NCBI GenBank assembly: GCA_964642445.1
Contig: CAZXQZ010000274.1
Coordinates: 1 to 5,380 of the forward strand
Reading direction: 5' to 3'
DNA length: 5,380 bases
DNA from: SSC4 sp964642445
Lineage (GTDB): Bacteria > Chloroflexota > Anaerolineae > SSC4 > Amarolineaceae
Made by a program: the position numbers and the translations under genes. Numbering within the stretch: position 1 is the stretch's first letter; each line of letters starts with the position of its first letter. The notes below the pieces were generated by a model that saw nothing but the letters and a program-made list of their open reading frames with translations, made no database searches and was not told the origin of the DNA. Of this stretch, positions 1 to 5,190 are shown in pieces.

Positions 1-1
1 C

Positions 2-370
2 GCCTCCGGCTTCCTTCCGGAGGGCCGCACGGTCGTCCTGAACCTGGGTTTCGGCTTTGGTGACACCACGGCCGCCACCGAGAATACGCTGATCCTGAAC
101 GGCCGCGTGCACAAGCTGGGCCAGGTCGATTTCACCTACGATTCTCGTGACTTCCGGCGGCCGTGGCGCATGGCAACGTCAGATGGCCGGCTTGACCTGC
201 GGTTCACCCCTTTCGTCGAGCGCGTCGCGCGCACCAACCTCCTCGTCATCGCCAGCGAGGTACACCAGCTGTTTGGCCACTACCGCGGCACCGCCCTGAC
301 CGACGACGGCGAGCAGATACGCATCGACGGGCTGATCGGTTTCGCCGAAGAACACCACGCCCGCTGGTAA
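2..370 (+). CDS. DUF2804 family protein, C-terminal part (5' end outside window)
   Basis: The frame is open from the window edge to TAA at 368-370, giving about 122 C-terminal residues; the family is usually well over 300 aa, so most of the protein lies upstream. The segment has a Gly-rich strand (LNLGFGFGDTTAATEN), then LILNGRVHKLGQVDF, a PWRM..SDGRLDLRFTP block, and the terminal block FGHYRGTALTDDGEQIRIDGLIGFAEEHHARW, cited here only as its parts FGHYRG, DGLIGFAEEH and a final Trp. The GFAEEHHARW ending is what I recognise as DUF2804. The family is of unknown function and appears beta-rich; no catalytic residues can be named. The gene is convergent with the 6-phosphogluconate dehydrogenase gene, with 29 bp between stop codons, so they do not share an operon. 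No start or regulation can be seen. Confidence 0.8.
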   Translation, partial: ASGFLPEGRTVVLNLGFGFGDTTAATENTLILNGRVHKLGQVDFTYDSRDFRRPWRMATSDGRLDLRFTPFVERVARTNLLVIASEVHQLFGHYRGTALTDDGEQIRIDGLIGFAEEHHARW

Positions 371-399
371 AGGGCGACCTCACGTACCACAGGCACCTG

Positions 400-1305
400 T
401 CAATCCTTGCGCACCGCGTGCCCGCCGAACTGGTTGCGCAGCGCGGCCAGCAGCTTGTCGGCAAACGGCGCCTCGGCCCGCGAGCGCAGGCGGCGCTGCA
501 GCGCGGCAGTGATCACCGGCGCAGCCACGTCGAGGTCCACGGCCTCGAAGACCGTCCAGCGGCCCTCGCCGGAGTCAGGGACCCAGGCCCGGATACCCGC
601 CAAATCTTCGTTCTCGGCCAGCGCATTGGCGGTCAGATCGAGCAGCCAGGAGCGTACGACACTGCCGTAGCGCCAGATCTCGGCGATCTGGCCCAGGCTG
701 AGATTGAATTCCTGCTTGGCCTTCATGATCTCGAAGCCTTCGGCATAGGCCTGCATCAGGCCGTATTCGATGCCGTTGTGAACCATTTTTACGAAGTGCC
801 CGGCGCCAGCCGGCCCGACGCGGCCCCAACCCTGGTCGGCGGCGGGTGCCAGCGTCTCGAAGATGGGACGCAGATACTCGCTGACCTGCGCATCGCCGCC
901 AATCATCAGGCTGTAACCTTCGGCCAATCCCCAGACACCGCCGCTGGTGCCCACATCCACGAAGTGCAGTCCAAGTTCGCGCAGGGCCGCCGCGCGGCGC
1001 ATGGTATCTTTATAGTTGCTGTTGCCACCGTCAATGATGATGTCGCCAGGGCTGAAGCGCTCGGCCAGGGCGTTGATTGTGGCCTCGGTGGGTGTGCCGG
1101 ACGGCACCATCACCCAGGCGACGCGCGGAGCCGCCAGCCTGGCTGCCACCTCGTCCAGGGTGCGGGCACCGGTGGCCCCGGCCGCTTCCGCGGTCTGGAT
1201 GGCAGCTTCATGCAGATCATACGCGACCACCTCATGGCCGCCGCGCAGCAAACGGGTTGCCATGTTGGCACCCATCTTGCCCAAGCCGATCATGCCAATT
1301 CTCAT
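400..1305 (-). CDS. gnd: 6-phosphogluconate dehydrogenase, decarboxylating (short ~300-aa form, probably NAD-dependent)
   Basis: Cytoplasmic enzyme that oxidatively decarboxylates 6-phosphogluconate to ribulose 5-phosphate and CO2. The 301-aa product is complete. Visible motifs: the Rossmann dinucleotide loop GLGKMGANM at residues 7-15, IDGGNSNYKDT at 91-101, the substrate-contact SGG at 121-123, and the catalytic stretch FVKMVHNGIEYGLMQ at 171-185 with Lys173, His176, Asn177 and Glu180. The C-terminal block has DSGEGRW (244-250) and a terminal FGGH. The length fits the short GntZ/'gnd_rel' group rather than the ~470-aa classical enzyme. Asp30 at the end of the second beta strand (VVAYD) is where NADP-dependent enzymes usually carry an Arg-containing phosphate pocket, so NAD preference is inferred. 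The ATG at 1305-1303 follows an AAAGG Shine-Dalgarno with a 10-nt spacer. It appears monocistronic, with its own promoter. Alternative: another beta-hydroxyacid dehydrogenase, but the 6PGDH-specific motifs make this unlikely. Confidence 0.93.
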   Translation of the reverse strand: MRIGMIGLGKMGANMATRLLRGGHEVVAYDLHEAAIQTAEAAGATGARTLDEVAARLAAPRVAWVMVPSGTPTEATINALAERFSPGDIIIDGGNSNYKDTMRRAAALRELGLHFVDVGTSGGVWGLAEGYSLMIGGDAQVSEYLRPIFETLAPAADQGWGRVGPAGAGHFVKMVHNGIEYGLMQAYAEGFEIMKAKQEFNLSLGQIAEIWRYGSVVRSWLLDLTANALAENEDLAGIRAWVPDSGEGRWTVFEAVDLDVAAPVITAALQRRLRSRAEAPFADKLLAALRNQFGGHAVRKD

Positions 1306-1350
1306 CTGATAGAAACCTTTCGCCAGTAGGCTGTTTGCAGTAATGATCGA

Positions 1351-1380
1351 ATTATATCGCTATACGGTGTAACGCAAAAC
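1351..1380 (-). promoter_or_regulatory. Sigma70-type promoter of the 6-phosphogluconate dehydrogenase gene
   Basis: Read on the minus strand there is a perfect TATAAT (plus 1351-1356) in an AT-rich pocket that stands out in GC-rich DNA. A TTGCGT lies 15 nt upstream, or TTTTGC at 17 nt spacing; the -35 match is poor. The -10 box lies 46 nt upstream of the ATG at 1305, giving a predicted leader of about 40 nt containing the AAAGG ribosome binding site (1316-1320). The -10 box overlaps the TAA stop (1352-1354) of the transporter-like remnant. Confidence 0.6.
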
Positions 1381-1483
1381 TCGAATCGAACTCGCGGATC
1401 GCAGGCAGGGAGAGCGCGGCGGCGAACAGCAACGCCATCGCCGCGCCGCCGATGATGAAGACGAAACCGTTCTGATGGGCGCT
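1355..1483 (-). pseudogene. Remnant resembling the C-terminal end of an MFS transporter (one membrane helix)
   Basis: Immediately past the stop of the large regulator, in a different minus-strand frame, about 43 codons encode SAHQNGFVFIIGGAAM followed by ALLFAAALSLPAIRE and a short tail ending at TAA (1352-1354). A ~20-residue hydrophobic helix rich in Gly/Ala and ending in a Pro and charged residues resembles the last transmembrane helix and tail of drug/proton antiporters (EmrB/QacA type). No matching upstream portion exists: the same frame inside the regulator gene is an Arg-rich shadow. I read it as the decayed 3' end of a transporter gene whose body was lost when the neighbouring gene arrived. 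The alternative is a tiny single-helix protein starting at an internal Met (GGAAMALL), for which no ribosome binding site is convincing. The family assignment is from memory of family style only. Confidence 0.4.
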
Positions 1484-1499
1484 CACGGCGCAGGTAAGA

Positions 1500-4019
1500 T
1501 CACGGCATTTCCTCCGCCTGCGCCAACGCCGCCCGCGCCTCTTCCGCCAGCAACGGCAGGCTCGACGCCTCGGCCACGGCCAGCGCCTCGGCGTAATGGG
1601 TGCGCGCCGCGTCGGCATCCCCCAACGCCTGCGCCGCCTGACCCAGGTAAAGCAGCGAACACACAATGTCCCAGCCGGCAACGAAGCCACGATGGACGGC
1701 CAGACTCTGGTCCAGGTACGCGCACGCCCGTTCGGCATCGCCCTGGGCCAGGGCCGCCACCCCCAGGAAACGCAGCGACGTGCCGATGCTCCAACGGTCG
1801 CCTAACTGCCGGCCCAGGACCAGGCTCTCCTGCAAGCTCGCCTCTGCCTCGGCGTAACGCCCCAGGCGAATGGCGACCGGGCTGAAGAAGTTCAGGCCCA
1901 GGGCACGCGTGTGGGGGTCGCCGACCGTCCGCCACCGGTGCAGGCTGCTGCGCATCCGTTCGTAGCCGGCCGCATGATCGCCGCGCAGATGGATCACATA
2001 GCCGTGGAGAAAGTCAGCGTAGGTCGCGCCCCAGTGGTCACCGACCTGTAAGGCGCAGGCGCGGGCCTCCACCACCGCGGCTTCGGACTCGTCCAGCTCG
2101 CCGGTCAGGTGCTGGATGATGCTGCGATAGAGCAGGGGTCGCACCAGCAGATCCGGGTCAGCCAGGGGACGAACCAGGGCCAGACTCTCGTTGGCCCGCG
2201 CCAGGGATGGCCCAAAGTGACCCTGGCGCATCAACAGCAGCGCCTGCTGCGCCAGGGCCTCGCCCACCAGCCGGCGCCCCTGCGGCTCGGCGCGACCGGT
2301 GCCGACGGCACGGATCGCCGCCTCCAACAGCTGCTCGCCCTCCTCCAGCCAGCCAGAAAGCTCGAACAGACAGCCGAAGGCACGCAGCGCGGGCACCATC
2401 ACATCGAACAGACGGCGTGTAATGACCCAGTCCCAGGCCGCACGCAGATTGTCGATCTCCACGATCAGGCTACGCAGGGTTGGAAGTTGGGCGTGGCTGT
2501 GCAGGGCCGGCTCGCGGTCATTGAGCAGGGCCAGGTAGAAGCGGCTGTGACGGTCATGGGCTTCGTAATCGTCCGGCATTGCGTGCAGATGGGAAAGGGC
2601 GTACTGGCGCACCACCTCGTGCAGGTCGTAGCGGCCATTCTCGGCGCGACGAATCAAGGACTTGGAGGCCAGCGACAGCAGGATGGGCAGACTGGCTCCC
2701 GCCACCGTCTCGGCCGCGTGACGTTCGAAACCGCCCTGGAAGATGGCAAGCCGGGCCAGAACGAACCGCTCCTCGTCGGTCAACAGGCGCCAGGAGTGGT
2801 CGAAGACGGCGCGCAGGCTGCGCTGGCGCTCCGGCAGATCACGCAGGCCCGTGGTGAGGAAGTCCAGGCTGTGCTGGATCTCCTGGGCAATCTCCTGACA
2901 GCGCAGCAGTGGTGTCCACGCCGCGGCCAGTTCGATGCCCAACGGCATCCCCTCCACCATGCGGCAGACCTGCGCGGCCGCGGCCAGCTCCTCGCCCTGC
3001 AGCATCACCCCGGCCCCGGCCCGCTGTGCGACCTGGGCGAAGAGTCGAATGGCGTCGTAGTCGTGGCCGCGGTGGAGCTGGTCGGGCGGGGGTACGGGCA
3101 GCCCCTGGGTGACGAAGACGTATTCGCTCTGCAGATTCAGCCGCTCGCGCGAGGTGGCGATCAACTTGACCGCCGGCGCGTGGGCCAGGATGTCGGCCAA
3201 CAGCCCGGTGACGGCTCGACTAAGCTCGCCGCACGCGGCTCGACTGACTTCGGCGAGCTCAGTCGAGCCGAGCTCGCCGTGCGCGGCTCGACTGAAATCG
3301 GCCAGCAGATGCTCCAGATTGTCCACCACAAGCAAGGCTTGTTTACCGGCCAGGTGGCCGAGCAGCTGCCGCTGCGGCTCTAGCTGACCACGCAGCGTCA
3401 GTTCCAGGGCTTCGGCCAGGGCCGGGATCACCGCGGCGGGCGTGGCAACCGGCGCCAGCGGCACGAACCAGACGCCGTCGGCGAAGCGCGCCAGGCTGCG
3501 GGCCGCCGCCTCCACCGCCAACCGCGTCTTACCGATACCCCCCGGCCCGATGAGGCTGAGCAGTCGGCAGAGGGGATCGGCCAGCAGCCGGTCCAGGCTG
3601 GCCAACTCATCTTCACGACCCACCAGCGGCGTCGGCCAGGGCGGCCAGTTGTGCAGGGCCGGTGCCGGCGCTTCGGCGCGCGTCGCGGTGAGGCCCGCAG
3701 CCATCTCGGCGGGTGTGGGGGATGGCCGCGCCGCCGGCGGCGTTGCGCGCAGTGGCGGTTCCCCCGGCAGGCGCGCGCAGTCGATCTCGCCGCGCGCGGC
3801 GCGCACGAAGGTGGCCTGCTCGGCCGGTGGAATCTCCAACGCGGTGGCCAGCAGCCCGGCCAACTGCTTCGAGGGCCGGCGCTCGCCGGTCTCGATCTTG
3901 CGCAGGGCGAAGATCGAACAACCCACGCGCGCGGCCAGCTCGGCCTGGGTCAGGTCCAGGCGTTGGCGCCGGTGCTTGAGCCACTCGTTGAAAAAGGTGG
4001 GTGTATCGAAATCGTTCAT
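1500..4019 (-). CDS. XRE-type HTH / NB-ARC ATPase / TPR transcriptional regulator (STAND, AfsR-like)
   Basis: An 839-aa cytoplasmic signal-transduction ATPase, probably a DNA-binding regulator. Domain order: XRE-like helix-turn-helix at about 12-75 (RLDLTQAELAARVGCS, then FALRKIETGERRPS); a Pro/Ala-rich linker to ~128; NB-ARC at ~130-400 with Walker A GPGGIGKT (158-165), Walker B LLVVDN (229-234), sensor-type ATSRERL (288-294) and GMPLGIELAAAW (357-368); a winged-helix part (SLRAVFDHSWRLL, then LHEVVRQYA at 466-474); and a helical TPR region from ~560 to the end, clearest in residues ~720-835. Family members are thought to switch by ATP/ADP exchange, with the TPR region sensing a ligand or partner; none can be named here. 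The start at 4019 follows AAGGAG with a 5-nt spacer. Odd feature: residues ~243-270 are an insertion after Walker B encoded by a palindromic repeat. The gene is divergent from the membrane-protein gene, which makes that gene and itself possible targets. Confidence 0.9.
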   Translation of the reverse strand: MNDFDTPTFFNEWLKHRRQRLDLTQAELAARVGCSIFALRKIETGERRPSKQLAGLLATALEIPPAEQATFVRAARGEIDCARLPGEPPLRATPPAARPSPTPAEMAAGLTATRAEAPAPALHNWPPWPTPLVGREDELASLDRLLADPLCRLLSLIGPGGIGKTRLAVEAAARSLARFADGVWFVPLAPVATPAAVIPALAEALELTLRGQLEPQRQLLGHLAGKQALLVVDNLEHLLADFSRAAHGELGSTELAEVSRAACGELSRAVTGLLADILAHAPAVKLIATSRERLNLQSEYVFVTQGLPVPPPDQLHRGHDYDAIRLFAQVAQRAGAGVMLQGEELAAAAQVCRMVEGMPLGIELAAAWTPLLRCQEIAQEIQHSLDFLTTGLRDLPERQRSLRAVFDHSWRLLTDEERFVLARLAIFQGGFERHAAETVAGASLPILLSLASKSLIRRAENGRYDLHEVVRQYALSHLHAMPDDYEAHDRHSRFYLALLNDREPALHSHAQLPTLRSLIVEIDNLRAAWDWVITRRLFDVMVPALRAFGCLFELSGWLEEGEQLLEAAIRAVGTGRAEPQGRRLVGEALAQQALLLMRQGHFGPSLARANESLALVRPLADPDLLVRPLLYRSIIQHLTGELDESEAAVVEARACALQVGDHWGATYADFLHGYVIHLRGDHAAGYERMRSSLHRWRTVGDPHTRALGLNFFSPVAIRLGRYAEAEASLQESLVLGRQLGDRWSIGTSLRFLGVAALAQGDAERACAYLDQSLAVHRGFVAGWDIVCSLLYLGQAAQALGDADAARTHYAEALAVAEASSLPLLAEEARAALAQAEEMP
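3212..3295. repeat. Palindromic repeat element inserted in frame in the NB-ARC coding region
   Basis: Arms CGGCTCGACTGA (3236-3247) and TCAGTCGAGCCG (3259-3270) form a perfect 12-bp inverted repeat around an 11-nt spacer. In addition, 3223-3247 and 3271-3295 are 25-nt direct repeats differing at two adjacent bases (CA versus TG), with a period of 48 bp (16 codons). A further CGGCTCGACT begins at 3212. The resulting peptide, residues 243-270 of the regulator, repeats SRAAHGEL / SRAACGEL / SRAV. The whole block keeps the frame open. It is flanked by near-identical 11-mers TCGGCCAACAG (3193-3203) and TCGGCCAGCAG (3298-3308), encoding the LLAD seen on both sides. It looks like a REP-like or other small palindromic element rather than native ATPase sequence. 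Confidence 0.75.
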
Positions 4020-4024
4020 GCCAT

Positions 4025-4030
4025 CTCCTT
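4025..4030 (-). promoter_or_regulatory. Ribosome binding site of the XRE/NB-ARC regulator
   Basis: On the minus strand AAGGAG lies 5 nt before the ATG at 4019-4017, inside a longer purine run that includes a second GGAGG-like motif. This supports the start that places the helix-turn-helix at the N-terminus. Confidence 0.75.
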
Positions 4031-4065
4031 CTCCTCCCAGATGGCACCCGGTGTCGCTGGTCCCT

Positions 4066-4074
4066 ATTGTACCA
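4066..4074 (-). promoter_or_regulatory. Extended -10 promoter for the XRE/NB-ARC regulator
   Basis: On the minus strand TGGTACAAT (plus 4066-4074) matches an extended -10 (TGn followed by TACAAT, 5/6 to consensus). It lies about 47 nt upstream of the regulator start, giving a predicted leader of ~40 nt. No good -35 box is seen at 16-18 nt, consistent with an extended -10 promoter or one needing an activator. Prediction from motif only. Confidence 0.45.
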
Positions 4075-4086
4075 CATCTTGGGTTA

Positions 4087-4136
4087 TTGACAGGGTCATC
4101 GGGTCACCCCACAAAGAGCCGCAGGTGTGGTTAAAT
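4087..4136 (+). promoter_or_regulatory. Possible operator/promoter region of the membrane-protein gene
   Basis: This divergent intergenic segment has a TTGACA (4087-4092), followed at once by a direct repeat GGGTCA-TC-GGGTCA (4093-4106); the second copy is part of GGGT-C-ACCC (4101-4109). No convincing -10 lies 17 nt after TTGACA (CACAAA). A better extended -10, TGGTTAAAT, is at 4128-4136, with a poor -35. The direct and inverted GGGTCA half-sites between two divergent genes are a reasonable place for regulator binding, possibly the neighbouring XRE protein; this is inference. Confidence 0.3.
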
Positions 4137-4202
4137 ACAGCCATCGCTTGCACGCAGGCGGCATCAATCAAAAGGGGGGCCAACGGGCTCCACCACATCA
4201 TC

Positions 4203-4208
4203 GGGAGG
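4203..4208 (+). promoter_or_regulatory. Ribosome binding site of the four-helix membrane protein
   Basis: GGGAGG lies 6 nt before the ATG at 4215. It decides the start: the open frame extends far upstream through antisense sequence of the regulator, but the hydrophobic N-terminal helix begins exactly at this Met. Confidence 0.8.
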
Positions 4209-4214
4209 ATCCAA

Positions 4215-4736
4215 ATGATCATCGTCTTACTTCTGCTCCGTCTCACCCATATCGTCGCCGGTGCCTTCTGGGTCGGCGCAGCCGTCGCCTACTTCCTCTA
4301 CTTCGAGCCTTCGGCCAAGGGGCTCGGCCCAGCCAGATCGAAGTTCATGGAAGAACTGATCGGCAAACATCGTTACCCGGTCTTCATGAACACCACCAGC
4401 ATGCTCACCGTCCTGGCCGGGCTGGCGCTGTACGTGCTCTCCTCCAACGGCTTCAGTCTTGCCTGGATTACCTCCGGGCCGGGCCTGGGCTTCACCCTTG
4501 GCTCCCTGGCGGCGCTGGCCGCTTTCGGCATCGGCTTTTTCGGCATCCGCCCGCGTGCCGCGCGCATGGGTGCGCTGGGCGCAGCCGTCGCCGCAGCCGG
4601 CGGCCCGCCGACCCCGGAACAGGGTGCCGAACTGGGCCGGCTGGACGCAGAGATGCATACCCTCGAACGCTGGGACGTCGGCCTGCTGGTCGTCTCCCTG
4701 GGGCTGATGGCCATCTCCCGCTACTTGAGCTTTTAG
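4215..4736 (+). CDS. Four-helix integral membrane protein, DUF2269/CopD-like in style
   Basis: A 173-aa inner-membrane protein of unknown function. Predicted helices: ~3-30 (LLLRLTHIVAGAFWVGAAVA), ~58-78 (MNTTSMLTVLAGLALYVL), ~90-112 (GLGFTLGSLAALAAFGIGFF) and ~154-171 (VGLLVVSLGLMAISRYL). The first helix has a His followed by a Gly/Trp pattern (THIVAGAFWVGA; His12, Trp19) that resembles DUF2269 and CopD-type membrane proteins, in which such His residues can bind heme or metal; that assignment is by style only. A soluble loop of about 40 residues between helices 3 and 4 is Ala/Gly-rich, then charged (AEMHTLERWDV). The start is set by GGGAGG 6 nt upstream; the stop is TAG. The gene is divergent from the XRE/NB-ARC regulator and followed, after 454 bp, by a co-oriented lipoprotein gene. 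Confidence 0.8.
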   Translation: MIIVLLLLRLTHIVAGAFWVGAAVAYFLYFEPSAKGLGPARSKFMEELIGKHRYPVFMNTTSMLTVLAGLALYVLSSNGFSLAWITSGPGLGFTLGSLAALAAFGIGFFGIRPRAARMGALGAAVAAAGGPPTPEQGAELGRLDAEMHTLERWDVGLLVVSLGLMAISRYLSF

Positions 4737-4833
4737 TGGGTCATTTGGCTTGAACGTGGCCATCGATCAGGCCCGAGCAATGGTAAGAGTCGTGGCGAGT
4801 GACCCGCTACTGCGCGGATCTACGGAAATGATC
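4737..4833. other. Gene-free spacer before the hexamer repeat array
   Basis: About 97 bp with no open frame of note. There is no stem followed by a T run, so no classical terminator is visible after the membrane-protein gene. GGGTCA (4738-4743) and TGACCC (4800-4805) are distant inverted half-sites; a TTGAAC at 4750-4755 has no matching -10. No RNA gene was recognised. Confidence 0.5.
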
Positions 4834-4861
4834 GAGTAGGAGTACGAGTAGGAATAGGACG

Positions 4862-4960
4862 ATGCTCACACTCACACTCGTACTCGTACTCGTACTCGAC
4901 CGTTACCTCGGATCCGAGTACGAGTACGAGTACCGTTGCACTGAGTACGAGTACGAGTAG
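4862..4960 (+). other. Micro-ORF in repeat unit 1 (32 codons + stop)
   Basis: ATG at 4862 follows AGGAATAGGACG and opens a frame with alternating Leu/Thr/Val (MLTLTLVLVLVL), then DRYLGS, EYEYEY, RCT and EYEYE, ending at TAG 4958-4960. The repeat itself creates the open frame, so this may not be translated. Listed because the same frame is conserved in the other two units. Confidence 0.2.
4880..4933. repeat. Hairpin of repeat unit 1: 19-bp perfect stem, 16-nt loop
   Basis: GTACTCGTACTCGTACTCG (4880-4898) is exactly complementary to 4915-4933. The loop 4899-4914 is ACCGTTACCTCGGATC. CTCGGATCCGAG (4907-4918) is itself a 12-bp palindrome across the loop edge. Confidence 0.85.
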
Positions 4961-4976
4961 GAATAGGAATAGGACG

Positions 4977-5057
4977 ATGTTCGTACTCGTACTCGTACTC
5001 GACCGCTACATCGGATCCGAGTACGAGTACCGTTGCACTGAGTACGAGTACGAGTAG
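4977..5057 (+). other. Micro-ORF in repeat unit 2 (26 codons + stop)
   Basis: ATG at 4977 follows AATAGGACG. The product is MFVLVLVL-DRYIGS-EYEY-RCT-EYEYE, ending at TAG 5055-5057. It has the same architecture as unit 1, shortened by whole dipeptides. Confidence 0.2.
4989..5030. repeat. Hairpin of repeat unit 2: 13-bp perfect stem, 16-nt loop
   Basis: GTACTCGTACTCG (4989-5001) is complementary to 5018-5030. The loop 5002-5017 is ACCGCTACATCGGATC. The stem is one hexamer shorter than in units 1 and 3 because the downstream arm lost a GAGTAC. An alternative stem of 17 bp can form between 4943-4959 and 4984-5000 with a 24-nt loop. Confidence 0.85.
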
Positions 5058-5079
5058 GAATAGGACGATGCTTACACTC

Positions 5080-5133
5080 GTACTCGTACTCGTACTCGAC
5101 CGCTACATCGGATCCGAGTACGAGTACGAGTAC
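5080..5133. repeat. Hairpin of repeat unit 3: 19-bp perfect stem, 16-nt loop
   Basis: 5080-5098 is complementary to 5115-5133, with loop ACCGCTACATCGGATC at 5099-5114. A competing 17-bp stem is possible between 5040-5056 and 5081-5097 (24-nt loop). The partial fourth tract at 5143-5160 could also pair with the 5080-5097 arm. This is the unit nearest the lipoprotein gene. Confidence 0.85.
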
Positions 5134-5178
5134 CGTTGCACTGAGTACGAGTACGAGTACGAGGACGAGTGCCAACTC

Positions 5179-5183
5179 AGGAG
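5179..5183 (+). promoter_or_regulatory. Ribosome binding site of the lipoprotein gene
   Basis: AGGAG lies 7 nt before ATG 5191, just outside the hexamer array. It supports the start at 5191 rather than the in-frame ATG at 5068. Confidence 0.8.
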
Positions 5184-5190
5184 ATATCAG

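Larger units (their letters stand above)
4834..5169. repeat. Array of three ~100-bp GAGTAC-hexamer hairpin units plus a partial fourth
   Basis: Units run 4834-4942 (109 bp), 4943-5039 (97 bp), 5040-5142 (103 bp) and a partial 5143 to ~5169. Each unit has the same order: a GAGTAC tract; GGAATAGGACGATG; a tract of the reverse complement (GTACTC); ACCGCTACATCGGATC (ACCGTTACCTCGGATC in unit 1); a second GAGTAC tract; and CGTTGCACT. Unit lengths differ by multiples of 6, from gain or loss of hexamers (GAGTAC, CACACT or GAATAG). Unit 2 has an extra GAATAG and one hexamer fewer in its last tract. Outside the hexamers only a few base changes separate the units. The array ends ~20 bp before the lipoprotein start. 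It is neither a CRISPR (repeat and spacer are not distinguishable) nor an IS (no transposase). Confidence 0.9.
5068..5190 (+). other. Micro-ORF in repeat unit 3, open in frame into the lipoprotein gene
   Basis: ATG at 5068 gives MLTLVLVLVL-DRYIGS-EYEYEY-RCT-EYEYEYEDE. Here the TAG found in units 1 and 2 is absent, because the following tract reads GAGTACGAG and not GAGTAG. The frame continues through CQLRRYQ to the Met at 5191, so it could add 41 residues to the lipoprotein. The normal start at 5191 has a better ribosome binding site and a perfect signal peptide, so this is probably leader sequence or chance. Confidence 0.2.

Noticed and set aside
389..400. ACAGG-CA-CCTGT palindrome between the convergent genes as a terminator
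   Set aside because: A 2-nt loop is too tight, the stem is only 5 bp, and no T run follows on either strand.
418..1329. Long plus-strand open frame of ~303 codons opposite the 6PGDH gene
   Set aside because: The minus strand encodes an unmistakable enzyme with all motifs. The antisense frame is a GC-rich shadow, with low-complexity composition and no recognisable domain.
2109..3383. Plus-strand open frame of ~424 codons opposite the NB-ARC/TPR gene
   Set aside because: Gln/Gly/Leu-rich shadow of the TPR and ATPase coding sequence; no domain or ribosome binding site stands out.
3651..4214. Upstream extension of the membrane-protein frame
   Set aside because: It runs antisense through the regulator's HTH and across the intergenic region. 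The start at 4215 has a strong GGGAGG and begins the first membrane helix.
4937..4966. TTGCAC followed ~16 nt later by TAGGAA as a promoter in each repeat unit
   Set aside because: The -10 match is only 3/6, and the motif is simply part of the repeat sequence, so it is not supported as a promoter.
4834..5169. CRISPR array
   Set aside because: Units are tandem and near-identical throughout, with no unique spacers; inverted hexamer tracts dominate and no cas gene is present.
4903..5175. Minus-strand 90-codon frame across the repeat array (LV, EY, RT and SY runs)
   Set aside because: Product of the hexamer repeat read in shifting frames; no ribosome binding site or family resemblance.
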